From: Rhodospirillaceae bacterium
Lineage (GTDB): Bacteria; Pseudomonadota; Alphaproteobacteria; Rhodospirillales; Rhodospirillaceae
Reading direction: 5' to 3'
Assembly: GCA_029245025.1 (NCBI GenBank)
Contig: JAQWQC010000031.1
Coordinates: forward strand, 1 to 64,000
Length of the DNA stretch: 64,000 nt
Under the pieces are notes generated by a model that worked only from the letters and a program-made list of their open reading frames with translations, ran no database searches and had not been told where the DNA came from. A program made the position numbers and the translations under genes. Of the stretch, positions 27,376-38,188 are shown in pieces (within the stretch, counting starts at the first letter, position 1; every line of letters begins with the position of its first letter).

Positions 27376-29055
27376 ATGGCCAGATATCAATACGTCTACA
27401 CCATGCACAAGCTCGGTAAGAGCTATCCAGGTGGCAAGGAAGTCGTCAAAGACATTTCTCTTTCTTTCTTGCCCGGCGCCAAAATTGGCGTTCTTGGGTA
27501 CAACGGTGCAGGCAAGTCGACGCTGCTTAAAATCATGGCCGGTCTCGACACTGAATACACCGGTGAGGCGAAAGCCGCCGATGGCCTACGCGTAGGGTAC
27601 CTTGAACAGGAGCCTGAACTGGATCCGTCAAAAGACGTTCTGGGAAACGTTATGGAAGGGGTTGGAGAAATCAACACGCTGCTCCAGCGCTTTGAGGAAG
27701 TCAGCGCCAAATTCGCCGAGGAAATGACAGACGATGAGATGAATGATCTCATCGCCGAGCAAGCCGACCTTCAAGAAAAGATTGACGCTGCCGATGGCTG
27801 GGATGTTCAACGCGGCGTCGAGATCGCAATGGACGCGCTGCGATGCCCGCCCGGCGACGAAAGTGTGGAAAAGCTTTCCGGTGGTGAGAAGCGGCGGATC
27901 GCCTTGTGCCGCCTGTTGCTGTCCAAACCCGATATGCTGTTGCTCGATGAACCGACCAACCACCTTGATGCGGAGTCAGTGGCCTGGTTAGAGCGGTTTC
28001 TAGAAGAGTATCCCGGCACCGTTGTTGGCGTGACCCACGACCGCTACTTCTTAGATAACGTCACGGGCTGGATTCTTGAGCTCGATCGCGGACGCGGTAT
28101 CCCCTACGAGGGCAATTACTCGTCTTGGCTAGAACAAAAACAGAAGCGCCTGGAGCAAGAACAACGGGAAGAAAAAGGCCGCCAGCGCACCCTGGCGACA
28201 GAACTCGAATGGGTCCAGCAAAGCCCATCAGCTCGTCGTTCCAAAAGTAAGGCCCGTATTGCCGCCTACAATGACTTGGTGGCGCAAGCGGCCGATCGTG
28301 CGCCTGACCATGCGCAAATTGTTATCCCGGCCGGGGAGCGTCTGGGCGGTCTTGTTATTGAGGCGAAGAATGTCTCTAAGGCTTTTGGGGATCGCCTCCT
28401 CATTGACGACCTTTCTTTCAACCTGCCGCCCGGAGGGATCGTTGGTGTCATCGGACCGAACGGTGCGGGTAAAAGTACGTTGTTCAAGATGATCACTGGC
28501 GAAGAAAAGCCCGACACAGGTGAGCTGCGTATCGGTGATACCGTGCAACTTGGTTATATCGACCAAAACCGTGAAGCGTTGTCCGCCGACAAAACGGTGT
28601 GGGAGGAAATCTCAGACGGCAACGATGAGATCATGCTGGGTAAGTTCCCCGTCGCCAGCCGCGCTTATGTGGGGCGGTTTAATTTCAAGGGGTCTGATCA
28701 ACAAAAAAAGGTTGGGCAGTTGTCCGGTGGTGAGCGCAACCGCGTTCATCTCGCCAAGATGCTGAAGTCGGGCTCAAACGTCATTCTACTTGATGAGCCA
28801 ACCAATGATTTGGATGTCGATACGCTTCGGGCTCTAGAAGGGGCCTTGCTGGAGTTCGCAGGCTGTGCTGTGGTTATCAGCCACGACCGTTGGTTCCTTG
28901 ATCGCATTGCCACCCATATTCTCGCGTTCGAGGGGGATAGTCATGTGGAATGGTTCGAAGGCAACTTCGAAGACTACGAAGAAGATAAGAAGCGCCGCCT
29001 CGGTGATGAGGCCGTTGAGCCCCACCGCATCCGCTACAAAAAGATCGAACGCTAG
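27376..29055 (+). CDS. ettA: ABC-F translation factor EttA
   Basis: 559 residues with two ABC ATPase domains and no membrane part. Domain 1 has Walker [10 protein letters not shown] and signature [19 protein letters not shown]. Domain 2 has GPNGAGKST and [15 protein letters not shown]. The arm insertion in domain 1 (about residues 92-140) and the start [20 protein letters not shown] match EttA. It binds the ribosomal E site and gates early elongation according to the ATP/ADP ratio. It converges with the next gene and their stop codons overlap in a CTAG tetranucleotide. Confidence 0.95.
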   Translation: MARYQYVYTMHKLGKSYPGGKEVVKDISLSFLPGAKIGVLGYNGAGKSTLLKIMAGLDTEYTGEAKAADGLRVGYLEQEPELDPSKDVLGNVMEGVGEINTLLQRFEEVSAKFAEEMTDDEMNDLIAEQADLQEKIDAADGWDVQRGVEIAMDALRCPPGDESVEKLSGGEKRRIALCRLLLSKPDMLLLDEPTNHLDAESVAWLERFLEEYPGTVVGVTHDRYFLDNVTGWILELDRGRGIPYEGNYSSWLEQKQKRLEQEQREEKGRQRTLATELEWVQQSPSARRSKSKARIAAYNDLVAQAADRAPDHAQIVIPAGERLGGLVIEAKNVSKAFGDRLLIDDLSFNLPPGGIVGVIGPNGAGKSTLFKMITGEEKPDTGELRIGDTVQLGYIDQNREALSADKTVWEEISDGNDEIMLGKFPVASRAYVGRFNFKGSDQQKKVGQLSGGERNRVHLAKMLKSGSNVILLDEPTNDLDVDTLRALEGALLEFAGCAVVISHDRWFLDRIATHILAFEGDSHVEWFEGNFEDYEEDKKRRLGDEAVEPHRIRYKKIER

Positions 29056-30401
29056 GATCTGAGTTCAGCGGTTAAAGACGCTATAGAGCCGCCGCTGCCC
29101 AATTCCATTACCGCGTCGTAGACAGATGCTGAGCCGCCGTCACCATAGTGTCGGGCGAGGAGAGTGAGGGCTTTGTACTTACGCTCTTCGGGTGTTGCCA
29201 AAGTTTGTGCTGTGCCACGCGGATAGATGACGTTCTCGGATACCGTTGTTCCATTCTCTAGATTTATGGTGACGACGCCGGGTCGGCCTGCCGGTATGTG
29301 TTTGTCCAACGCCGGGTCGTGGCGCGGCGTGATCTTATCCATAAGCGGCTGCAATGTTTCCAGATCAAGTAGGGCATTATCGTCCAATTTTCCATGACGG
29401 ATGGCGGCGGCAACGGTTGCCTTGGCACTAAACCGAGCGGCGAGGTCATTTGCCGGGGTGTCCGTATCAATCTCCATGGCTTCACCGAAGGTCGCGACGT
29501 CCACAGACGTAACATCGTCCTCGGTTATGCCGTGTTCGGCTATCAGCATATCGACAGCATCATTAACGCCGTGAAGATGCGCGCAACTGGGATGCAATTT
29601 AAAATATCCGTTTAGAATCTCGAAACGTGACCATGCCTCGTCGTCTATGCCGTCTGCCAACAAACTCGAATTGAATGTCGTTCCTAAATGCGGACCGTAA
29701 AAACGTTCGAGGCTTCCGGGCAGGGGGGTGAGTCCGCCAATCGCCCCTTCGGCAATGGCGACCGCCTGCGTTGTCGCCATGGCGGGATAAAGATGGTGCA
29801 TGGTTGCACCGCCGGCAGTGGTAAATCGATCAAATGATGAGGCCATTGACGCCGCACCATCAATGGCCGCCGCAATCACCTCCGCCTCTCCGCCAGAAAG
29901 CAGGTGTGCTGCCGCGGCCGCGTGACCAATCGTTGCCCAATTGCCATTGTCGTGCAGATGCGGCGGGACCCCACCCAAGGCAACGCCGATCCGCGTTGCT
30001 ATTTCATAGCCTGCGACCATTGCACACAGCATCTCTTCGCTGGATTTTTCGTAGCTCTCCGACAATGCCAATACCACCGGGACCAACTGGCTGGCCGGAT
30101 GCCCCTTGGCGTGGGCATAGCCATCCTGGCGCTGCAGCACGGTGGTCGTCGCTGCATTAAGAAGCAGAGCATCACGCATCGCTGCGCCCCGTTTCTCACC
30201 GATCAATGTAGATGGTCCTTCCAGAGCTTTGATGGTCGATGATAGCGACGTCATGGCCGGATGGACGGCACCACCCGCGATAACACCTAGCGCATCAGCA
30301 AACAGATCCAGAGTCATTGTCCGGACATTTTTTGGCAGGGTGACCCACCGCATATTGGCGGCCGCACGGGCCAGCACGATGGCCGCCGAATCAGATGTCA
30401 T
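29052..30401 (-). CDS. MmgE/PrpD-family protein
   Basis: 449 residues from ATG 30401, preceded by GGGAGAGAG; a longer upstream frame lacks such a site. It has the helical MmgE/PrpD fold: [17 protein letters not shown] near the N-terminus, [19 protein letters not shown], and [18 protein letters not shown]. The family includes 2-methylcitrate dehydratase and cis-aconitate decarboxylase, but no prpB or prpC lies nearby, so a methylcitrate role is not supported. Its stop overlaps that of ettA. The promoter side faces the divergent TonB receptor gene. Confidence 0.85.
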   Translation of the reverse strand: MTSDSAAIVLARAAANMRWVTLPKNVRTMTLDLFADALGVIAGGAVHPAMTSLSSTIKALEGPSTLIGEKRGAAMRDALLLNAATTTVLQRQDGYAHAKGHPASQLVPVVLALSESYEKSSEEMLCAMVAGYEIATRIGVALGGVPPHLHDNGNWATIGHAAAAAHLLSGGEAEVIAAAIDGAASMASSFDRFTTAGGATMHHLYPAMATTQAVAIAEGAIGGLTPLPGSLERFYGPHLGTTFNSSLLADGIDDEAWSRFEILNGYFKLHPSCAHLHGVNDAVDMLIAEHGITEDDVTSVDVATFGEAMEIDTDTPANDLAARFSAKATVAAAIRHGKLDDNALLDLETLQPLMDKITPRHDPALDKHIPAGRPGVVTINLENGTTVSENVIYPRGTAQTLATPEERKYKALTLLARHYGDGGSASVYDAVMELGSGGSIASLTAELRS

Positions 30402-30770
30402 ATCGTCTCTCTCCCTTTTTTCAGGGCCCCACCTAAGCACTCAGAACGCGTCGACGCCAAATAAACATAACGTCGTGACATTTTTGCACCTCGGCCAACA
30501 AACTCTACTTAAAGTGCGGAACACATCGCGTGGGATAGGCACATTGCGGACTTATCGCGGGAGACCGCTTGGTGGAGCCTGAGCCACAACTCACTTGAAG
30601 GTCCTGGCAGGTGTGCGGCAACCTGTCACTAATCTCCGCTTAGTGAACGTGTTACCCATCAGGGTTGGGGTTTCGGGACAACCCCTCACATATTCTAGTT
30701 GGAGAGATCAGAATTTTAGTGTTCGTGCGCGTGAACTTGGTTCACAGCACACAAAGGGGAGAGACATTAC
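30402..30770. other. Divergent intergenic region
   Basis: 369 bp between the MmgE/PrpD gene and the TonB-dependent receptor, expected to hold both promoters. A short inverted repeat CAGGT/ACCTG with an 8-nt loop is visible near 30608-30627. GGGGAGAG just before 30771 is the receptor's ribosome-binding site. I see no gene here. Confidence 0.5.
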
Positions 30771-33242
30771 ATGAAACGCTCATTGGCCCTCGCGGCCACA
30801 ACAGCCTTGGCCACATCGCTGGTACTACCCGGAGCGGCAGCCAACGCCCAGACCTTGGCCCTTGAAGAAATCGTGGTTACCGCCCGTAAGGTTGAAGAAA
30901 ACCTTATGGAAGTGCCGCTGGCCATCACTGCATTTTCTGCGGCAGATCTAGAAGCTAGAGACATGGCGCAGTTGGAAGACATCCAGCTTTATACACCGAG
31001 CTTGAGCTTTACAAACATGCAGGGCGGCTCAGGTCGTAACGACCGTTCTTCCAACTCACTCGTTTTTCGTGGTCTGCAACTTGGCGTGAACACTGGTATT
31101 ACGGCTGGTGGTCAGGTCTTTATTGATGGTGCACCGGTGATTGGTGGGTACAACCCAAGCATCGTGGATGTTGAGCGTGTCGAAGTTCTTAAAGGCCCAC
31201 AAAGTGCGTATTTTGGTCGGTCTACATTCGTTGGTGCAATCAACTTCGTAACTAGAGACCCCAGTGATGAATTTTCTGGCCGAATTGCTGCTGAGTACGC
31301 GCGTTTTGGATCACGAGAAGTGAATGCCAGCCTTGAGGGTCCAATTGTTGACGGTAAATTGTCCGGTCGCATTAGCGCCCGCCACTGGAAGCAGGGTGGT
31401 TACGTTGACAACATCCGTGATGATGCCGAGCTGGGTGAACGTCGGACGAACTCAATTTCTGCAACCTTCGTCGCCACACCATCCGAGAATTTTAAGGCCA
31501 AACTCTTCGTCAACTACTTTCAGGACAAAGATGAAGCCGCGACTCAGTTTGCTCTAAAAGAAGACCAGTACAATGGCCGTGGAAACGTTAACGGGTCTTG
31601 TGATGCGATCGGTTCTCCACTGCCAGCAGGATTTAGCACAACATCCAGGGCTCAATGGGGCACAATTTGCGGAACGCTCCCGAGTGCTAGTGAATTGCCG
31701 GCGGAAATCTTCACCGCTGATACGGTAATTGATCCGATCCTTCAGGCGACTTTATTTAGCCCAAATCCCAACTGGCTGGTTTTTGATCCAAGCTTTAATC
31801 AAGAAGCGGGTCTCAAGCGTAACGCTTTCCAGGCTGACTTCAGAATGGATTATGAGTTTGACAGTGGCGTTTCGCTCACTTCATTGACCGCTTATCACAG
31901 TGATAAGAATCAGAATATTATTGATCTCAACTATCGTGATTTTCGTGATCGTCCTAACCCGCTTGCCGGCTTCTTCATTGGAGTTCTGGGGCGTACTGAT
32001 ATCCGGTCGGATTACAACACTACGTTGCTTATCCAAGGCCGGCAGAAGGACTGGAGCCAGGAACTTCGTTTGACATCAGCGCAAGACCAGAATTTCCGCT
32101 GGACTGCGGGTTTCAATTACTTTGATGCTTACTCCCCTGGCGGCTCTGTTTATGGGAACTTAATCTTCGGGCCGTTCTTCACATCTGCAATCATCGAGCG
32201 TAATGTTGAAACTCCAGCTGTTTTTGGTGCGGCGTACTATGACATCACTAATGAGTTAACTCTCAGTGTCGAAGCGCGGTATCAGTGGGATAAAATCACC
32301 GAAAACACGTTGATTGCGACAACTGGTTTGCCGCCGACTACACCAGCCTTGTTGTCGGAAACTTACAAGAGCTTCTCGCCTCGTATTTCCCTTGACTACA
32401 ACTACGCTGAGAACTCGACTGTCTACGCCTTGTTCTCACGAGGCTATCGTCCGGGCCGTTTCAACGGTGTATTCTTGACGTCTCCGCAAGACGTTCTTGA
32501 TGCCCTGGTGGCCGCCGAGCCAAATGCCGCGCTTACTATTGAAGAAGAGCGATTGGACAACTATGAACTCGGCCTCAAATCTACATGGCTAGATGGACGA
32601 GTGCGCACCACGGTTGCTGCTTACTACAATGAGTGGTCAAACGGTCAGGTCCTCAACAGTGTTCCTGTTGTAACGGCCACTACCGCTAACTTGGTCTCAG
32701 TTACCACCAATACTGGTTTGGCGACGCTTTACGGTCTTGAGCTAGAAGGCCAATTGCAAGCGACGGAGAATCTTACTGTTTCTGGTTCTCTTGGTTACAA
32801 CCATACTAAAGTCGACAGCTACTTCTGTGGTGATTGTAACAACCAATACGGCCGCCTTGACGGTGTTGATGGTAATCGCTTGCCAGGCACACCAGAGATT
32901 ACGTGGAACTTATCAGCTGCTTATGATGATGAGCTGACGGCCGATTACGACTGGTATGGCCGGATCGACTGGTCCCATCAGGGCAACCGCATGGTTGACT
33001 ACTCCAACATCACTAAAACGTCAGCCTATGATGTTGTTGATGTTCGGGTCGGTATTCGCAACGACAAAATTAAGCTCGAAGCGTTCGTTAAGAATGCCCT
33101 CAACCACGACGAGTTCCTGCAAGGTACGCTTGGAACGGATTTGTTCTTCTTCCGCGGACCTACCACGCCGCAGCAGAACGAAATCCGCGTCTCTGCACCT
33201 ATCCCCAGAACTTTCGGGATCCGGGCTAGTTACAACTTCTAA
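30771..33242 (+). CDS. TonB-dependent outer-membrane receptor
   Basis: 823-residue precursor: signal peptide ending AANAQ, TonB box LEEIVVTAR, then a plug domain (VPLAITAFSAADLEARDM, VFIDGAPVIGGYNPSIVDVE, VEVLKGPQSAYFGRSTFVGA) and a 22-strand-type barrel ending in a terminal aromatic strand (RTFGIRASYNF). The group resembles receptors for large organic substrates in oligotrophic marine bacteria rather than siderophore receptors, but the ligand is unknown. A strong terminator follows. A second receptor gene starts about 170 bp downstream. Confidence 0.92.
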   Translation: MKRSLALAATTALATSLVLPGAAANAQTLALEEIVVTARKVEENLMEVPLAITAFSAADLEARDMAQLEDIQLYTPSLSFTNMQGGSGRNDRSSNSLVFRGLQLGVNTGITAGGQVFIDGAPVIGGYNPSIVDVERVEVLKGPQSAYFGRSTFVGAINFVTRDPSDEFSGRIAAEYARFGSREVNASLEGPIVDGKLSGRISARHWKQGGYVDNIRDDAELGERRTNSISATFVATPSENFKAKLFVNYFQDKDEAATQFALKEDQYNGRGNVNGSCDAIGSPLPAGFSTTSRAQWGTICGTLPSASELPAEIFTADTVIDPILQATLFSPNPNWLVFDPSFNQEAGLKRNAFQADFRMDYEFDSGVSLTSLTAYHSDKNQNIIDLNYRDFRDRPNPLAGFFIGVLGRTDIRSDYNTTLLIQGRQKDWSQELRLTSAQDQNFRWTAGFNYFDAYSPGGSVYGNLIFGPFFTSAIIERNVETPAVFGAAYYDITNELTLSVEARYQWDKITENTLIATTGLPPTTPALLSETYKSFSPRISLDYNYAENSTVYALFSRGYRPGRFNGVFLTSPQDVLDALVAAEPNAALTIEEERLDNYELGLKSTWLDGRVRTTVAAYYNEWSNGQVLNSVPVVTATTANLVSVTTNTGLATLYGLELEGQLQATENLTVSGSLGYNHTKVDSYFCGDCNNQYGRLDGVDGNRLPGTPEITWNLSAAYDDELTADYDWYGRIDWSHQGNRMVDYSNITKTSAYDVVDVRVGIRNDKIKLEAFVKNALNHDEFLQGTLGTDLFFFRGPTTPQQNEIRVSAPIPRTFGIRASYNF

Positions 33243-33270
33243 GCTAGAGCGACAGATATAACATTGGCAG

Positions 33271-33302
33271 CGGCCGGGGTTTGCCCCGGCCGTTGTTTTT
33301 TG
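33271..33302 (+). terminator. Rho-independent terminator after the TonB receptor
   Basis: The stem pairs CGGCCGGGG (33271-33279) with CCCCGGCCG (33284-33292) around a 4-nt loop, followed by a T-rich run from 33293. It lies 28 bp after the receptor stop. Confidence 0.92.
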
Positions 33303-33412
33303 TCCGGGCCCCTTTGAGGACTCTTCCCTCTGCGAGCGAAAAAAGTGACGGCTCTATGCCCTGCCTAGCTCTTGTTGTATGAGAAGCTGTCTTGCAACAT
33401 AAAGTTCTCTTC

Positions 33413-35539
33413 ATGCGACCTTCACGTTTTCTGGCTTTTAAAGTCGCGCTGACCTTTTTCCTTATTGGCTTTTCTTTCAGTGTTCAGGCGCAATCCACTC
33501 TAGAACCCAAGGCTCTCAGCGGCCGTACCGTGTCGGCGGACGGCACTAAGACGACGTACGAGGCGAGCTTCTTCTCTCAGTACAGCCCATTTTCGCTTAA
33601 CGACATGCTGCAGCGTATTCCAGGGGCGTCCATCAGTGATTCTGTGGCAGAGGGAGAGCGTCGGGGGCTCAGAGGTAATGAGGATGCCATCTTGATCAAT
33701 GGACAGCAGATCACTGGTAAGGATAGTGGCGGTGCTTCCGCCCTGCAGCGCATCTCAGCCAACCAAGTATCGCGCATTGAAATTTTGCGTGGATCATCCA
33801 GTGAAGTGCAGAGCACTACGCAGCGTATCATCAACGTAATTTTGCGGGAGGACGCGGGGGATACGCTGACGGTCACCGTTGCGCTGCCTAATTACACAAA
33901 TGATGGTTCGGCTCGGCCGATTGCGAGTGTGACTTATGCGGTCAACGAGCCCAATCGCAATTACTCTATCGCTTTCAATACCAACCCCATCTATCGGCCC
34001 TGGCGGCGCACCAAAATTACGTCTGATCTCTCTGGTCAAGATATTCTGTCTGCGTTTGAGTCAGAACAGCACGACCGTTACACCATCCAGACCAATGGGC
34101 GCTATGAGGAGACCTTTGACTCCGGCTCCCGTTTACAATTCAACGGGCTCGGGTCGTGGTTGATCAATGATCGCGAGCGCCGGGAAGTTTTTCGAGATCC
34201 GCGCTTGCCCCTGGCGATCAATCAACTATCTGACAATTTAGAAATCGACAAGCAGGATGAGTTTACGATTGAACTCAGCGCCGACTACAGTTTTCGGGTC
34301 GGAGAATCTGATACCCTGACGTTTCTCGGCTTGTTTAACTGGGAAAAAGAAAACCGCGATAGGGATGTATTTGATCTGGAGCCCGCAGACGAACCCGTCA
34401 TCGTGCGCCAGTTCAGGCGGGACATATCCACCGAAGCCATTGGGCGCGGTACCTATGACCGTACGTTCAGCCCCAAAGTCGGCGGGCAGATAGGGCTAGA
34501 GGGAACGCTTAATACCCAAAAGACGGATTTTGATCTCTCGACTTTGGTCGATGGCGACTTGTTGCCAATGCCGATTTTTAACAGTGACGGCAAAGTGACT
34601 GAGTATCGCGGGGAGGCGTTCTCTACCCTGCGGTGGCGGCCTTGGAGTAACGTGGAAATGGAATTCGGGCTCGCTGCAGAGGCTTCACGTATCACTCAAA
34701 ACAGTGTGGATGTGAACAGTGCGCGCGCTCTGTTTTTCGTCAAGCCGACATTCAATGCGTACTGGGATGTCACACCTCGCAACAAGCTGTTCTTTTCCCT
34801 CGTCAGAGATGTCGGGCAACTGAATTTTGCGAACTTCGTTGCCACCATTACCCAGACAGATCAAGAGCTCGAGGCGGGTAATCCGGATATTAAGCCGGTC
34901 AAATCCTGGGACTACGAACTGGGATTGGAGCATCGCCTGGCCGACGGTGTGGGGGTGATTGCCGGCCGGCTATTTTATCGGGAGCTTCAGGACGCTCGCG
35001 GCCGACTCAGCTTTAATGGTGTGGTCTCACAGATCGGCAATATCGGCGATGGCACTGAGTATGGCGCTGAGGCCGAAGTCAGCCTTGATTTCTCGGGGCT
35101 TGGCTGGTGGGACGGAGTACTCACTGCCGACTACTTGCGTCGCAAGACATCGGTGGTGGATCCGTTTGATAATATTTCCCGTCGTTTCGGTTTTACGCCT
35201 TTATGGGAAACATCGGTCGAATACCGGCACGAGGTGAATACGATTATTGATGGACACGTCTCATTTAATTTCAGCCAGTTCGGCGCCCGGTTTATCAATG
35301 ACCTTGATAAGGAAGACCGTCTGAAAGAAGGGGGCTCGCTTACCCTCAGCCTGGAGCACCGTTTGACCGACAATATCCGCATCAATTTGTCGACCAACAA
35401 TTTCCTCAATCGCACAATATTAAGAGATCGTAGTATCCTGGCGTTTGCCCCAGAGGGAGGCCGTGTTCAAACCGGCACCCGTCGCGATGTGTCAAAATGG
35501 GGTCGGATCTATAATGTGTTTATTCGGGCGACTTTTTAG
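33413..35539 (+). CDS. TonB-dependent receptor-like outer-membrane protein
   Basis: 708 residues from ATG 33413, with a TTG at 33392 as an alternative. The signal peptide ends FSVQAQ. The plug domain is recognisable (LNDMLQRIPGASIS, GLRGNEDAILINGQQITGKD, SRIEILRGSSSEVQSTTQ), followed by a barrel ending YNVFIRATF. A clear TonB box between signal and plug is not obvious, unlike the two other receptors in this window. It converges on mlaC with a 6-bp gap and has no terminator of its own. Ligand unknown. Confidence 0.85.
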   Translation: MRPSRFLAFKVALTFFLIGFSFSVQAQSTLEPKALSGRTVSADGTKTTYEASFFSQYSPFSLNDMLQRIPGASISDSVAEGERRGLRGNEDAILINGQQITGKDSGGASALQRISANQVSRIEILRGSSSEVQSTTQRIINVILREDAGDTLTVTVALPNYTNDGSARPIASVTYAVNEPNRNYSIAFNTNPIYRPWRRTKITSDLSGQDILSAFESEQHDRYTIQTNGRYEETFDSGSRLQFNGLGSWLINDRERREVFRDPRLPLAINQLSDNLEIDKQDEFTIELSADYSFRVGESDTLTFLGLFNWEKENRDRDVFDLEPADEPVIVRQFRRDISTEAIGRGTYDRTFSPKVGGQIGLEGTLNTQKTDFDLSTLVDGDLLPMPIFNSDGKVTEYRGEAFSTLRWRPWSNVEMEFGLAAEASRITQNSVDVNSARALFFVKPTFNAYWDVTPRNKLFFSLVRDVGQLNFANFVATITQTDQELEAGNPDIKPVKSWDYELGLEHRLADGVGVIAGRLFYRELQDARGRLSFNGVVSQIGNIGDGTEYGAEAEVSLDFSGLGWWDGVLTADYLRRKTSVVDPFDNISRRFGFTPLWETSVEYRHEVNTIIDGHVSFNFSQFGARFINDLDKEDRLKEGGSLTLSLEHRLTDNIRINLSTNNFLNRTILRDRSILAFAPEGGRVQTGTRRDVSKWGRIYNVFIRATF

Positions 35540-35545
35540 CGTTGG

Positions 35546-36151
35546 TTAGGACGGGGTAGCCTCAGCGACCTGCTTGCCGAGCAAGTCGAGCAGGCCGGAC
35601 ATACCACCCTGCTGGCGGATCACTGAGGTGTAGTCCTGACGGTAGGTGATCGCCATGCTGACTCCCTCGATAATCACGTCAACAATGCGTAGACCGCCTT
35701 CCCGCATGCGCAGCCGCCATTGAGCAGATATTGTTTGTCCACCTTCGTCGACGATAACGCTGTCGACCAGAGTCCCTGTATTGCCATCCCGTGTAGTACC
35801 GCGCACTTCGATGGTCTGCCCTGTGTACTCGCTGAACCGGCGCGACCACGTATATACAATCACATCCTCGAAAAGGGTGATGAACGCCTCTTTGTCTGCA
35901 TCACTGGTCCGTCGCCATGTACGGCCAATGACGAACCGGCTCATGGCCGGAATATCGAAGCCGTCGTTAAAAAGAGTGCGAAACCGGGCTATTTTTTCTG
36001 TGTCATCAATATCGGCTGTAAGAATGCCTTCAATGCCAGCCTCAGCGAAATGGTTGATGAAGTCCGTTGGGTCCGTCCGCCAGAGTTCGTCCGCCGCGTA
36101 AGCTTGTGTCCCACTTATCATCAGTAGGAGGGTGAGAGCCAGTACCCGCAT
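35546..36151 (-). CDS. mlaC: Phospholipid-transport protein MlaC
   Basis: 201 residues with a Sec signal (MRVLALTLLLMISGTQAYA). The fold is of the MlaC/Ttg2D family: RFRTLFNDGFDIPAMSRFVIGRTWR, VYTWSRRFSEYTGQ, and GLRIVDVIIEGVSMAITYRQ, a family hallmark. It ferries phospholipid between the outer-membrane MlaA complex and the inner-membrane MlaFEDB transporter. Its start touches the mlaA stop. The mlaDEF genes are not in this window. Confidence 0.9.
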   Translation of the reverse strand: MRVLALTLLLMISGTQAYAADELWRTDPTDFINHFAEAGIEGILTADIDDTEKIARFRTLFNDGFDIPAMSRFVIGRTWRRTSDADKEAFITLFEDVIVYTWSRRFSEYTGQTIEVRGTTRDGNTGTLVDSVIVDEGGQTISAQWRLRMREGGLRIVDVIIEGVSMAITYRQDYTSVIRQQGGMSGLLDLLGKQVAEATPS

Positions 36152-37017
36152 CAGTCTGTCCGCGCTGCTGTTTGCGCTTCTGCGGGCTCGGGCTTAAGGC
36201 CGGAAAACAGATCACCGTCGCCGTCTTCGTCGTCATAGTCCTCGAAGTCGGGCAGAGGCGCCGGTGCGCCATTGCGGATTTCTTTGGCGCGGTTCTGGCG
36301 GTAGGCCGACCTCAGTGCAGCGTAATGATCCACAGAGGATGCTTTGAGTTCGTCTAGGACAGGCTTGGCGTTGCTCTTAGTGTCCGTGGCCAGAGCCCCG
36401 AAGTAGGCGATTTGCCACCAGAATGGATTATCCGCACGGCCGACCCAGGCCATCGCGTCGATTCCCAGGTTGTCGATCGCGTATCCGGTCAGGTCACGCC
36501 CACCTGAGGGGCCTAAGATGGGTAGGTATAGATAGGGGCCTTCGCCCATACCCCAGACCGCAAACGTCTGGCCAAAGTCTTCAGAGTGATAGGGCAAACC
36601 CATACGCGCTGCGATATCAAACAATCCGAACAGACCGACTGTTGAGTTAATGACGAATCGTCCGAGTGTGGTGACGGCACGACGGACTTCACCCTGCAAT
36701 ATGTCGTTGGCGAATGTGATGGTCGAACGGAAATTTCGAAACACGTTGGTTACGCCCTTACGGCCCGGCTCCGGAATAATCGTCTGATACACTGCAATCG
36801 TCGGGTTGAAGATGACCGTATCGAGACCCTGGTCAATCTGGTGCATGGAGCGATTCCAAGGTTCTAGCGGGTCATTCAGCTCCTCGTAGGCGCGAAGATC
36901 TTCGGGGTTGGATGCGGGTGGTTTGTCTGCACAAGCACTTAGGGCAACCAGGGCGACTAAGGGCAAAACAGCTCGCCGCAGTATATGTGAAGAAGCCGTG
37001 TATCTAGACATCAACAT
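36151..37017 (-). CDS. mlaA: Outer-membrane lipoprotein MlaA (VacJ)
   Basis: 288 residues; the lipobox ALSAC gives a lipidated Cys29. The MlaA core follows: NDPLEPWNRSMHQIDQGLD, RKGVTNVFRNFRSTITFAND and YHSEDFGQTFAVWGMG, with GPYLYLPILGPSGGRD. The acidic C-terminal tail (about residues 262-280) extends past the core. It removes mislocalised phospholipid from the outer leaflet and passes it to MlaC. It diverges from metF; mlaC follows directly. Confidence 0.9.
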   Translation of the reverse strand: MLMSRYTASSHILRRAVLPLVALVALSACADKPPASNPEDLRAYEELNDPLEPWNRSMHQIDQGLDTVIFNPTIAVYQTIIPEPGRKGVTNVFRNFRSTITFANDILQGEVRRAVTTLGRFVINSTVGLFGLFDIAARMGLPYHSEDFGQTFAVWGMGEGPYLYLPILGPSGGRDLTGYAIDNLGIDAMAWVGRADNPFWWQIAYFGALATDTKSNAKPVLDELKASSVDHYAALRSAYRQNRAKEIRNGAPAPLPDFEDYDDEDGDGDLFSGLKPEPAEAQTAARTD

Positions 37018-37247
37018 CCTGCCACAAAATCACGCGAAAACCCTACCTATAGAGCCACTTATTACCTCGAACCTACCAAATCTGGTATCACAGCATGAAA
37101 TCAAATGCCATACACGTTTCCGCGAAGGTGCTGCGCAATTTACGCATGAGGCAAGATATTCTGCGGTGCTCATTTGATATCGACGCCAAGCCTGATAGAA
37201 AACCGCTATCCAATGTGACCTTAAAAACACATTTTATTGAGGACTTC

Positions 37248-38168
37248 GTGTCGGACGCTGAAATTATAGAAAGCCTAGGGTCGCCCCTGATTGAGAAACT
37301 ACCGCCGGACATCAAGGTTTCGTTCGAATTTTTCCCGCCCAAAACGGAAAAAATGCAGACAAAACTATGGTCTGCGATTAAACGACTGGCACCCCTTCAG
37401 CCGCGGTTCGTATCCGTGACCTATGGCGCTGGTGGCTCGACCCGTGAGCGGACCCACGAGACCGTTGCTCGCATCCAAAACGAGACCGACCTGGTGGCTG
37501 CGGCACATCTGACCTGTGTCGGTGCGTCGCGCGGCGGGGTTGATGATGTCGCCCGTCGCTATTGGGATGCGGGGATTAAACATATCGTCGCTTTACGGGG
37601 TGATCCGCCGGGCGGTGAAGAGTCCTATTCACCGCATCCTGATGGGTACGGTTATGCCAGTGATCTGGTTGCCGGACTGACGAAAGTTGCTGATTTCGAA
37701 ATCAGTGTCGCGGCCTATCCAGAAACCCATGCAGAAGCCACAAGCGCGGACGCTGACCTAGACAATCTCAAACGTAAAATTGATGCCGGAGCAACACGAG
37801 CCATAACCCAGTTGTTCTTCGATCCTGATTTATACTTTCGGTTTCAGGATCGTGCCGCCGCCGCTGGGATAACGGTTCCCATCGTGCCTGGCCTCATGCC
37901 GGTGACCAATTTCAAACAGAACGCCAACTTTGCGAAGCGCAGTGGCACGTCGGTGCCGTCGTGGATGTACGAATTGTTTAGCGGCCTGGACGAGGACCCA
38001 GGGACCAGGGAATTGGTGTCAGCTAGTCTTGCCGTGGAGCAGGTAAAGCGGTTGGTGAGAGGTGGAGTGTCTGAATTTCACTATTACACCCTCAACCGCG
38101 CTGACTTGAGTTATGCGATTTGCCATGTGCTCGGCATCCGGCCCGAAGGCGACGACGAAGCGATCTAG
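37248..38168 (+). CDS. metF: 5,10-methylenetetrahydrofolate reductase MetF
   Basis: 306 residues from GTG 37248, which has GAGGA four bases upstream and gives a length close to E. coli MetF. The frame is open upstream to ATG 37095, but those 51 extra residues resemble no MetF and no ribosome-binding site is seen there. Conserved segments are KVSFEFFPPKTEKMQ, VSVTYGAGGSTRERTHE, HIVALRGDPPGG, ISVAAYPETH and FHYYTLNRADLSYAICH. The FAD enzyme makes 5-methyl-THF for methionine synthesis. A regulatory leader may occupy the mlaA-metF interval, but I recognise no riboswitch. Confidence 0.88.
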   Translation: MSDAEIIESLGSPLIEKLPPDIKVSFEFFPPKTEKMQTKLWSAIKRLAPLQPRFVSVTYGAGGSTRERTHETVARIQNETDLVAAAHLTCVGASRGGVDDVARRYWDAGIKHIVALRGDPPGGEESYSPHPDGYGYASDLVAGLTKVADFEISVAAYPETHAEATSADADLDNLKRKIDAGATRAITQLFFDPDLYFRFQDRAAAAGITVPIVPGLMPVTNFKQNANFAKRSGTSVPSWMYELFSGLDEDPGTRELVSASLAVEQVKRLVRGGVSEFHYYTLNRADLSYAICHVLGIRPEGDDEAI

Positions 38169-38188
38169 ACAAAAACAGCGGAGATACA

